Below the pieces are notes generated by a model. The model was given only the letters and a program-made list of their open reading frames with translations. It had not been told where the DNA came from and made no database searches. DNA of 64,000 nt from Pachysolen tannophilus NRRL Y-2460 (Eukaryota; Ascomycota; Pichiomycetes; Alaninales; Pachysolenaceae): the NCBI GenBank assembly GCA_001661245.1, contig KV454017.1, positions 557,559-621,558 on the forward strand, given 5' to 3'. A program made the position numbers and the translations under genes. Below, one piece after another: positions 51,244 through 59,845 of the stretch. The stretch's first letter is position 1; every line of letters begins with the position of its first letter.

Positions 51244-53283
51244 TTAGGATTTTTTCCTAGAAATTAACCCTTTAAACATGTCAAAAGAATTTCCGTCAGG
51301 TTGCAATTCGAATTTCGAACCAGTTAAACAGTTTTGCCAATCTATTTCTTCCGCAACTAGCATACCCCAATCATTGGTGATACCAGTAATTTTTGCTCTC
51401 ACTTTTCTTCCAAGAGAATTATTTTGGTGGACATGACTATTACTATCTATGGTAACAACCTGTCCACTGTGTAACCACCTTTTATAATACAAATCTAAGA
51501 ATTCTTGATCAAATCCTGTGCTTCTAAATTTCGTAAACATCTTATCGAAGATATACATATAATTTGCCAAAAGCTTTTCCGTTGAAAATAGTTCCAATGG
51601 TTTTAAATCTTGCTGTGATCTAATTTGATTTATTTTCTCTAATAACAAGTTGAGAGAAGTTGTTGGAGCTGAATTGGAGACATTTATACCTGTTCCGGAG
51701 ACTAAATAATACTGTCCATCTAAAATGTTAGTATTTATAAGTATTCCGCATACTTTAACGTAAGCTGGATCAGCTTCATTCAATGTTTCCTCCTTTCCGA
51801 AAAATTCTGGTTTTAGCAAGTATATATCGTTTGGCCATTTGATTCTTACAGGAATAAAAGAGTAATCTTGACCCGACTCAGAAACAACATTTCCGTAATT
51901 TAAAACGGCTTCTACCATTGCTAAGCTTACCAAGTATTGTATGAACACAATAGGGGATGTGGATGCTGCTTGTAGAGGTAGCTTCAAAACTTGAGAAAAT
52001 GCCAATACACCAGGTGGGTTCACCCAAATGTTTCCGCCTCTACCCCTACCAGATACCTGTGTTGTTCCAACCATAGTATATCCATGGGGCAAACATTTGA
52101 GAATGTTGATATTTTTATCTATCATGGTAGATGTAGATGTAACCACTTCTCCATAAACCAACGTAGTACCAAGATCACCAACATCTCCCCCCGACAAATG
52201 ACTAAGCACGCTATAATACAATTGTAAGTTAAAATAAGGAGTCAATTTTCTATCTGCCACTTCATATTCCGGAAATATTTCTAATTCTTTGATAGCTGTG
52301 TCAGGATCTTCAAATTCTTCTTGTTTGCTCAAATGGCTTAAATTGGTGTATTCTTTCCCAGCTTCATGTATTCTAAAAGTATCATTATTTCCTCTAAGTA
52401 AGTTATTCTGCTCAAATCCGATCTTAGACTGCCAGTCTTGTATCAATTTTGGAATTACACCCAGTTTCATTGAAGTCAATAATAAAGGAGTCAATCTTGG
52501 TCTTGATGTAGCTTCATCATTCACTTTTAATCCTAATTTTGTTAACCATTTTTTGAAAAAACGAATCCTTGTATGATCAAATTTTCTTAATGTTTCAATT
52601 ATAGAAGCATAGTTTTCATCTCTCATTAACTCTGGTGTAAATTCAGGATGTGTTCCTGATAGTAATACCAGACCTTTACCTACTTTACAAAGTATAACCG
52701 CAGCTCTATTAGAATCACACGCAACATCGACTGGGATCTTATAAGAGGCCAATATTTCTGTATTTTCATAATCTTCAGCATTAACAAACACTGCACCTCC
52801 ATTATAGTAGTTGAAAATTCTTTCACTAGGTGATAATTGATCTCTTGGAGTTAATTCAACAGCTTTTGATCCAATTTCAGAATCATACACAAACCCTTTG
52901 TAAGCACATCCTCTAGCAATTCCTGGGAAAAACTTCAACTCCCTAGGACCACTAACTTCCATCTGAGGATTTCCAACTTCAAATTCACATCTAGATGAAC
53001 CATAATATCCTCCAGCACAAAATCCAATATATTTACCACCCAGTCTTACCCAATCTTTAATAATCTTATTACCTTCGCCATTAAACTCCCTACACATCGG
53101 TAAATCGGCACCACCAGGAAATACTAACAACGACGTCTTTGATTGCCATGGCTCATACTTCAACACTTTGGCATCAACAGAAGTAACTGCATAATATGGA
53201 GAAAGAAACCGTCTTAAAGTCTCAAGACAATGTTTGACTGAGTCAGCTGTCGATCCTGCACCTGAATATACTAAAACATTCAT
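51244..53283 (-). CDS. BPL1: Biotin-protein ligase (holocarboxylase synthetase)
   Basis: 679 residues, near the 690 of yeast Bpl1. It biotinylates acetyl-CoA and pyruvate carboxylases through biotinyl-5'-AMP. The N-terminal 240 residues form the glutamine-amidotransferase-like domain typical of fungal ligases (MNVLVYSGAGSTADSVKHCL, LVFPGGADLPMCREF, GFCAGGYYGSSRCEFE). The catalytic domain at about 370-600 has the adenylate-binding GRGRGGNIW loop, RIKWPNDIYL with the biotin-contacting Lys, and VCGILINT; a C-terminal SH3-like cap follows. The start is the first ATG of the family pattern. It shares a 270-bp divergent promoter with CRD1. Confidence 0.96.
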   Translation of the reverse strand: MNVLVYSGAGSTADSVKHCLETLRRFLSPYYAVTSVDAKVLKYEPWQSKTSLLVFPGGADLPMCREFNGEGNKIIKDWVRLGGKYIGFCAGGYYGSSRCEFEVGNPQMEVSGPRELKFFPGIARGCAYKGFVYDSEIGSKAVELTPRDQLSPSERIFNYYNGGAVFVNAEDYENTEILASYKIPVDVACDSNRAAVILCKVGKGLVLLSGTHPEFTPELMRDENYASIIETLRKFDHTRIRFFKKWLTKLGLKVNDEATSRPRLTPLLLTSMKLGVIPKLIQDWQSKIGFEQNNLLRGNNDTFRIHEAGKEYTNLSHLSKQEEFEDPDTAIKELEIFPEYEVADRKLTPYFNLQLYYSVLSHLSGGDVGDLGTTLVYGEVVTSTSTMIDKNINILKCLPHGYTMVGTTQVSGRGRGGNIWVNPPGVLAFSQVLKLPLQAASTSPIVFIQYLVSLAMVEAVLNYGNVVSESGQDYSFIPVRIKWPNDIYLLKPEFFGKEETLNEADPAYVKVCGILINTNILDGQYYLVSGTGINVSNSAPTTSLNLLLEKINQIRSQQDLKPLELFSTEKLLANYMYIFDKMFTKFRSTGFDQEFLDLYYKRWLHSGQVVTIDSNSHVHQNNSLGRKVRAKITGITNDWGMLVAEEIDWQNCLTGSKFELQPDGNSFDMFKGLISRKKS

Positions 53284-53553
53284 AGTTCAATTCCTAACTC
53301 CAAACACAAACTATAGCTTCCTCAATATATAAGTTATTGACTTAAATCTGGCTCACAACTAGAATACCTTTTGATGATGGTGTTTTATTAGTTTTACTAG
53401 AAATGGAAAAGGTTGAAATTTTCAGTCATTGCTACAAGTGAAAAATTAAAAAAAAGTAAAAGTAAAAGTAAAACCGAAGTTGAAACCAAAATTAAAACGA
53501 AAGAGACGGATAATACTAGAAGTCCAGATTGTGGATAATTTGGATTCAAGAAG

Positions 53554-54456
53554 ATGCTCATCAGTGTGGGTTTCAGGCCATCAATTAGACATTCAATATT
53601 GAGTTGTTCGGGTGTTAGACCTACATATCCGGCCATACTGTTAAAACCATTATTAAATACTCCATTATTTCCATCAGCTAGTAGCTTTTTTTCAACTTAC
53701 TATGGATTGTTAAACAAGAATGATAAGAAAATAGAATCAAAGATCAGTACGAAGACGGTAATAGAAAAATCTATAGAGAAGTCTAAGGAGCTCCGTTCCA
53801 ATATTAAGACACTTATTAAGGATACTACGGTACGTGAAAATATATATACTATTCCAAATTTTTTAACCATGACAAGATTGATTGCGGCACCAATTGTTGG
53901 TTACTTGATAGTGCAACAACAAGTTCTTTGGGCATTGGGTTTATTTACTTATTCTTGTATTACGGATTTTGTTGATGGTTATATAGCGAGAAGATTCAAT
54001 TTGAAAACTGTGATTGGAACGATTATAGATCCTATGGCTGACAAATCGTTAATGATAATTTGCACTCTTTGCTTAACACAAGCAGGTCAATTGCCATTGT
54101 ATTTGGCTGTATTGATATTAGGTAGAGATATATTATTAGGTTTAAGTGCTATATATTATAGGTACATTTCTCTTCCACCACCAAAGACTTTTATGAGATT
54201 TTTTGATTTTTCAATTGCAAGTGCAGAAGTCCATCCAACCAATATTAGCAAGGTAAATACTGGTTTACAAATGTTATATATTGGGAGCTGTGTAGTAAAG
54301 CTGGTATTGGTGTCATATCTTGGAGATCATTATACATCTATCTTTTTAGAAGCCATGTCATGGTTTGAACTCGTTGTTGCCAGTACTACAATACTAAGTG
54401 GTCTCTCTTATGTATTCAGTAAAGATGCTGTCAAGATATTGACCAAGCGTCCATGA
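53554..54456 (+). CDS. CRD1: Cardiolipin synthase (CDP-alcohol phosphatidyltransferase)
   Basis: 300 residues. It condenses CDP-diacylglycerol with phosphatidylglycerol to form cardiolipin in the mitochondrial inner membrane. The N-terminal 50 residues are Arg/Ser/Pro-rich without acidic residues, a mitochondrial presequence. The CDP-alcohol phosphatidyltransferase motif D-G-x2-A-R-x8-G-x3-D-x3-D is complete in VDGYIARRFN...GTIIDPMADK (about residues 142-168). IPNFLTMTRLIAAPIVGY and ILGRDILLG are family words, and several membrane helices follow. S. cerevisiae Crd1 is 283 residues. It is convergent with CCT4. Confidence 0.95.
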   Translation: MLISVGFRPSIRHSILSCSGVRPTYPAILLKPLLNTPLFPSASSFFSTYYGLLNKNDKKIESKISTKTVIEKSIEKSKELRSNIKTLIKDTTVRENIYTIPNFLTMTRLIAAPIVGYLIVQQQVLWALGLFTYSCITDFVDGYIARRFNLKTVIGTIIDPMADKSLMIICTLCLTQAGQLPLYLAVLILGRDILLGLSAIYYRYISLPPPKTFMRFFDFSIASAEVHPTNISKVNTGLQMLYIGSCVVKLVLVSYLGDHYTSIFLEAMSWFELVVASTTILSGLSYVFSKDAVKILTKRP

Positions 54457-54685
54457 TATCATACAATTAGAAAAATTTTTTATATCTTAAATATTGCATG
54501 TATATAAGTTAAGATAGTGAATTATTAGAATTCTAAGGAGTTGAATGAATAATATATTTTTAAATCTTTATTTAAAAACTATTAAGATTAAATCAAGGAA
54601 TAAACGACGAAAAGTAAAAAATAAAAAACATAGGTATTAACAACTAACTAACTTAACAAGAAAATGGTCAAATATATGTACTTCT

Positions 54686-56287
54686 TCATCTACTAAACGC
54701 TATATCATCAATTCTTAAAATAGACTTGACACACTCACTAGCCAACGTAATAGCACTGGTACTAACCAATACCGGTTGTAAAACATGTTCTTCAAGTGTA
54801 TTAATTGTACCACCTCTACGGACACTTATACCGGCATTCTTTTCACCCAGGACATGTTTATTTCTTAATTCTGTAACAATATCAATAGGGTTTAATCCTG
54901 CATTTTCTGCTAAAGTTGTTGGAATAATTTCTAATGCTTCTGCAAATTCTTTAAAACAAAATTGTTGAACTCCAGATAATTTGGATGATTCTTTCATTAA
55001 TGTTTGTGAAACTTCAATTTCTGGAGCACCACCACCAGCAATAAGGGCTTTTTCTTTGACCAAACATCTAATGACACATAAAGCATCATGTAATGATCTT
55101 TCAGTTTCATCCAAGATTAATTCATTTGCTCCTCTACATACAACAGAGACAGTTGGAGATACCACGTTTTTAACACCAGTGATTTGAACAATTTTAGAAC
55201 CAGCAGATTCGATTTCCTCAACAACATCAGCTGATCCAAGTCTTTGATCAGTAAAAGAATCAATGTCAGCAATAGGTTTACAACCTAAAGATTTTGATAT
55301 AAATTCAATTTCATCTCTTTCAATATCTTTAACAACTAAAATATTCAATTTACTAAGGAAATGTAATGCTAAATCATTAACAGCATCTCTTAATATAGAT
55401 TTTTGAATTAATAATACATTACATTTTGCCTTTTTAATTTTTTTGCAAATATTTAACAAATAAGCTCTTTCTTCTTTTAAAATCTTATCCATTTGTCTAT
55501 AATCATTTACAACCACATTATTTTCCATATCTGGTTTTGGTGGTGATAATTGAAATTGTATCAATCCAATTTTGGCCTTTTCCATTCTAGTTGGACCACC
55601 TGCAGATTTAATAACAGTTTGAGTTAATACAACACCATCAACCAATTCAGTATCATCAATAGTTCCTCCAACTTTTTTAATCAATCTGATATCATTTATA
55701 TCAACATTTGTAGCCTCTGGATTTGTTACTCTTAAAACAGATTCTACAGCAATTGGAGCCAATAAATTAGAAAATTGAGAAACAATTTTAGAACTTAAAG
55801 AAGTAGTAGCAGCTCTAATTAATTGTTCTTTATCATCCAATGAAATTTTGTGTGACATATCAAGTAAAATTTCAACAGATCTTCTTGCTGCAGTCTGGAA
55901 ACTTTCAGATATAATCGTTGGATGAATACCTTTATTCAACAACTTCTCAGCAGCACCTAATAAAGCACCAGTAATTACAACAACAGAAGTAGTACCATCT
56001 CCCGCTTCTGTATCTTGAGCAGCAGAAACATCAACCAACATCTTCGCTGCAGGATGTAAAACAGCCATATGCTTCAAAATAGTATGACCATCATTAGAAA
56101 TAATATATTCTCCATTACCAGTCTTAATCATCTTATCCATACCTTTTGGTCCCAATGAAGTTCTAATCGCATCACTAACAGCTCTTGCTGCTAAAATATT
56201 TGATTTACGAACCTCTTGAGGCTTTTCCTTATTTTTAAAAGTAGCATTAGAAGGTCCAACTGTAGAACTCACCGGAGCAGCTGCCAT
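54686..56287 (-). CDS. CCT4: CCT chaperonin delta subunit (Cct4/TCP-1 delta)
   Basis: 533 residues. A subunit of the hetero-oligomeric cytosolic ring that folds actin, tubulin and other proteins. The N-terminal [19 protein letters not shown] is specific to the delta subunit. ATP-site motifs [31 protein letters not shown] and the C-terminal [10 protein letters not shown] are intact, and the end [12 protein letters not shown] matches yeast Cct4. Only one CTG codon was found in-frame (54848), at a site that is Asn or Gln in other Cct4 proteins as I recall them, consistent with CUG decoded as Ser. Divergent from CDC123 across 314 bp. Confidence 0.98.
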   Translation of the reverse strand: MAAAPVSSTVGPSNATFKNKEKPQEVRKSNILAARAVSDAIRTSLGPKGMDKMIKTGNGEYIISNDGHTILKHMAVLHPAAKMLVDVSAAQDTEAGDGTTSVVVITGALLGAAEKLLNKGIHPTIISESFQTAARRSVEILLDMSHKISLDDKEQLIRAATTSLSSKIVSQFSNLLAPIAVESVLRVTNPEATNVDINDIRLIKKVGGTIDDTELVDGVVLTQTVIKSAGGPTRMEKAKIGLIQFQLSPPKPDMENNVVVNDYRQMDKILKEERAYLLNICKKIKKAKCNVLLIQKSILRDAVNDLALHFLSKLNILVVKDIERDEIEFISKSLGCKPIADIDSFTDQRLGSADVVEEIESAGSKIVQITGVKNVVSPTVSVVCRGANELILDETERSLHDALCVIRCLVKEKALIAGGGAPEIEVSQTLMKESSKLSGVQQFCFKEFAEALEIIPTTLAENAGLNPIDIVTELRNKHVLGEKNAGISVRRGGTINTLEEHVLQPVLVSTSAITLASECVKSILRIDDIAFSR

Positions 56288-56601
56288 TTTTTTTTCTTTT
56301 CTTTCGATCTATCTATCTTTATATCTTTCTTTTGCCGATTCGATTCTCTTCAAAATTATAATCACTTCAAATATAAATCAATTTAACAATTATTCCAATT
56401 ATTACTATAATTTATATGGGCCTTTCCATTTTTTAACTCTTCTTCGTTCTTTGAAAACGCGTTGAAAGAAAAAATTGTTTTGTGTGAAACATGAACGACC
56501 TTTTTTCCTGCCCCAATAGAGCTGGTGAAGATGACCAACGACGACGATGATGATAATAATATAACTATATTCAAAGTTGAAGGTTTTGAAAGGATTAGAT
56601 A
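56288..56601. promoter_or_regulatory. Divergent promoter region CCT4/CDC123
   Basis: 314 bp between divergent start codons. A GAT/GAC-rich stretch (about 56527-56565) lies near CDC123. No recognised factor site. Confidence 0.5.
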
Positions 56602-57744
56602 ATGCCGTCAAGTACTATGGAGCACTCTGTGTTTAATGATTTGGAGTCTCCGACGTGTGAGGAGATAATCAACTGTTCGTTTTCGAAGTGGTATGCTTTG
56701 TATAAGGATTTTACATTGACCAAGGTTAAGATTATTAAGCCTTTACCGCAGAGTTTTATCGATTATTTGACAAGTGATGGGATCAAGCTACCTGGGGACG
56801 ATTCTGGTGGTCATATTTGGCCCAATAGTGATAATGAATATAGTGATTGGGAAGGAGAAGAACAGGCAGAAGAAGAAGAGGAGGTGAATATTTTGAAGAA
56901 AAATCTGAATTTAAATCCTATAGAATCATTTCAAAAATTACATGATGAATTAAAACAATATGTTAAAAGTTTTAATTATAAGTTTACTCCAAAACTTAAC
57001 TGGTCTGCTCCAAAGGATGCTACTTGGATATTGATGAATAATACTTTAAAATGTACAAGTGTTAACGATCTTTATTTGGTTTTAAATGCTTCAAATTATA
57101 TTATGCATGATATTACCAATGCTTTTGACGAAGTTGATGGAGAAGAAAAAGAAAAAGAAATAATTAAAGAAAAATTAGGGTTTGAATATGAATTAATCTT
57201 GAGAGAATGGTTTGATGATTTTAACCCAGCACTAGAATTTAGATGTTTTGTTAAAAATAGGTCATTGATTGCAATTTCACAAAGAGATTTAAATTATTAT
57301 GATTATTTAATAACTTTATATGATAAAATTTATGATTCTATTGTTGATTTTTTTGAAAAAAATATTCAAACAAGTTTCCCTAATGATAACTTTGTATTTG
57401 ATATTTATTTTCAAAGATCTTTAAATAAAGTGTTTTTAATAGATATAAATCCATTTGTTAGATCCACAGACCCATTATTATTCACATGGCATGAAATAAC
57501 TTTATTAAATCCAACTGAAAAAGATTTTAAATTGGATTTTAGAATTGTTGATAAAGTTAATGCAGGAAGATTTGCTTCAAAAGAACATAGTGAGAACCAA
57601 GTACCTAAAGATGTTGTAGATGCAAGTTTAGGTTCAAGTACAATGTCAGAATTAGCCAGTTCATGGCAAAAATTAATGCAAAACGAAAAATATGACAATA
57701 CTTCAAGCGATGATGACAATGACAATGATAATGACGATAAATAA
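56602..57744 (+). CDS. CDC123: Cdc123, eIF2 assembly factor (ATP-grasp)
   Basis: 380 residues. Cdc123 joins the alpha and gamma subunits of translation factor eIF2, which is needed for cell-cycle entry. CSFSKWYALYKDFTLTK, IIKPLPQSFIDYLTSDGI, KLNWSAPKDATWI, LREWFDDFNPALEFRCFV and IAISQRDLNYY are D123-family motifs; FVFDIYFQ...KVFLIDINPF carries the metal/ATP ligands of the ATP-grasp fold. A Glu-rich insert (about 90-98) and an Asp/Asn-rich tail are natural for the family. A second ATG five codons in is possible. Convergent with the Mei2-like gene; a (TA)n run follows the stop. Confidence 0.95.
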   Translation: MPSSTMEHSVFNDLESPTCEEIINCSFSKWYALYKDFTLTKVKIIKPLPQSFIDYLTSDGIKLPGDDSGGHIWPNSDNEYSDWEGEEQAEEEEEVNILKKNLNLNPIESFQKLHDELKQYVKSFNYKFTPKLNWSAPKDATWILMNNTLKCTSVNDLYLVLNASNYIMHDITNAFDEVDGEEKEKEIIKEKLGFEYELILREWFDDFNPALEFRCFVKNRSLIAISQRDLNYYDYLITLYDKIYDSIVDFFEKNIQTSFPNDNFVFDIYFQRSLNKVFLIDINPFVRSTDPLLFTWHEITLLNPTEKDFKLDFRIVDKVNAGRFASKEHSENQVPKDVVDASLGSSTMSELASSWQKLMQNEKYDNTSSDDDNDNDNDDK

Positions 57745-57748
57745 TGCC

Positions 57749-57750
<2 letters not shown>

Positions 57751-57779
<29 letters not shown>
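57751..57779. repeat. (TA)n microsatellite
   Basis: Pure TA run 10 bp after the CDC123 stop. Confidence 0.9.
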
Positions 57780-57783
<4 letters not shown>

Positions 57784-57934
57784 ATTTTCAAAAATTGCAA
57801 AAATGAAAAACAAACAGTAAAATTAAAAATGTTCTCAAAAAAAAAAGAAACTTATCAAAAAGAAAGAGTAAAAACATGAAAAAACGTTAAAATGAAATTC
57901 AAAAAAATATGATATTTTTGCAAATTTATATCAT

Positions 57935-59490
57935 TTACAAATTTGTGAAGGATATGTCATTGGAAAGTCCATGGAGAGGAAAAGGTTGTTCTTGACCAAT
58001 TAATGGTCCAAAACAGTAATATAATTTTGGTCTATAACTTGGATCCTGAATCATAACATTTGAATTTTTAAATTTTTCAATCAACCCTTTTTTACCTTGA
58101 ATATTGGCATAAGAAGCATCGCATATCTTTTCGCTTTTGAATTTATTCCATTTTTTACCAACTCTTGCTTTTACAAAAGTTATAATAGCTTCCACAGAAA
58201 TGAAATTTATAAAGCAATATCCAACACTAAATTTATATAAATAATACTGTTAGTTTAAGTAATATTATTATTGAAAATTTTTATCATATTCATGGTGATA
58301 CTAACTTGCAATGATTGGCGAAATCCATTCTTAAATCTAAAATTCTAATCAGTACATGTTCTCTTTATTTCAGTTATTATTATTTTTACCTATTACTTAC
58401 ACAAAAAATCATAGGTACCATAATTGGTAAGGTCAATGTATTCTTTCAACATTTGTTGATCAACTTTGTTCGGAATATTTCTGATCATCAAAGTAGTTCT
58501 TGTTTCAAGACCTCTTGCAATTCGACTAATATCAACTACATTGTAATATGGGACATTTGAAATTGTGGTTAAAGGTTCTTTAGCAGTTTCCAGTACCAAA
58601 TTGCTGATTCCAATATTTTCATTATTAATTACATTATAAGGTCTTGTTGGTATATGTGACAGATATAATTCTTTATTATAATCTTTTTTCAATATGCCTT
58701 TCCATGTAGATAATTTTTTCAATTCTGGGTTTTCATAAGTGAAATTTTTTGATGATAATGATAGATTTGGCATTTTTAAAGATAATATATCTTCTAATTT
58801 TGCGGAAATATATATCGTATAATTATTTTCTAATTTTATAAATCCATCAATAGAATTTTTCATACATTTTTGAAGTGATCTTAAATCATAAAATTGAAGC
58901 ATAAAAATTTCATTGGAATCTGTAATATTTTCAAGAAATTCGATGTCTCCATATAAAATAGACAAATGATTTATTAATTCCAGCTTATTGAGATTAAAAC
59001 TCTTCAAATAAATATTTTCAAACTTGAAAATTTCATGTTTAGAAACATTTGCTTCTTCAAGACTTAAAAATCGTACACTCCCATGTAAATCTTCAAAACA
59101 TTTTCTTGAACTCCTGCTATCAAACCAGCCCACAATCGCACCAAACCTAACAACATCGCTATTAGTATATTCTTGAATACCAAACTCCATCATTGCAACT
59201 TCTCCAAATTTTGAACAAAATTCTACATGAAACCAATTTGGGTCAGTCGAAGGTGGGATCTTATTAAATACAAGCACTCTCGATAAAAAAAACTCGCTGC
59301 CGTTTTTCGGAACTTTATCAAAACCAATTGGTGATTCCAATTGTGCCAGTGACTTCAAAGCTACATTACAAGCGGGCTGCTGCTCTACAATCAAACCTGA
59401 ATCGAAATCGTTTCCTACAAATTGTAACTCATTCGCTGGCGGCTGAAGAAATGCGGTACTAAATATACTGTCCATATACTTTCCTCTCAT
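57935..59490 (-). CDS. Mei2-like RNA-binding protein, three exons
   Basis: Exons 59490-58401, 58336-58306 and 58226-57935, phases consistent, 470 residues. The spliced C-terminal RRM reads TTLMIRNIPNKVDQQMLKEY, GTYDFLYLRMDF, VGYCFINFISVEAI, VKARVGKKWN and KICDASYANIQGKKGL, the signature of Mei2-type C-terminal RRMs. The middle exon is only 31 nt and supplies the beta-2 strand core (YLRMDFANHC). Donors are GTAAGT and GTTAGT. Two weaker RRM-like segments precede it (VLVFNKIPPSTDPNWF near 93; IYLKSFNLNKLELINHL near 158). In fission yeast Mei2 commits cells to meiosis by trapping the Mmi1 RNA-elimination factor; the role in this yeast is unknown. It shares a 355-bp promoter with MSH5. Confidence 0.85.
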
Positions 59491-59845
59491 TTACCTTTTT
59501 TCTTTCTTTTCTTTTCTTTTTTTGTTTTTTTTTATGTCTTTCCTCCTTTTACCTTAAGTTAGAATGACATTTTCTAGATCCACTTTCATAAGTAAGGAAT
59601 TTCAGTTGAATTTATACCAACATTAAGACTTTTCATCAGAAACACAAAAAGCATCTTAGAAAAGCATTCAGACATGCATGTCGATAATGAGGTCGTGTGC
59701 ATAATTTTAAATGTAGTGACTTTATGTCTAATTTGTCTTTTTCGAGACATACAACATTGATGATGTTGTATGTCGAGAAGGTATCAATATTTCTTTCTAT
59801 TATTTATTTTAACTAAATTGAATAAATCTTTATTTAATCAAAAAC
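59491..59845. promoter_or_regulatory. Shared divergent promoter, Mei2-like gene / MSH5
   Basis: 355 bp between the two ATGs. It contains a perfect 12-bp inverted repeat, GACATACAACAT at 59746-59757 and its complement at 59763-59774, around a 5-bp TGATG spacer, about 75 bp from the MSH5 ATG. A dimeric regulator of both genes could bind here. Confidence 0.6.

Noticed and set aside
57935-58195. 86-aa ORF as an independent small gene
   Set aside because: It is the last exon of the Mei2-like gene, joined by in-phase splicing.
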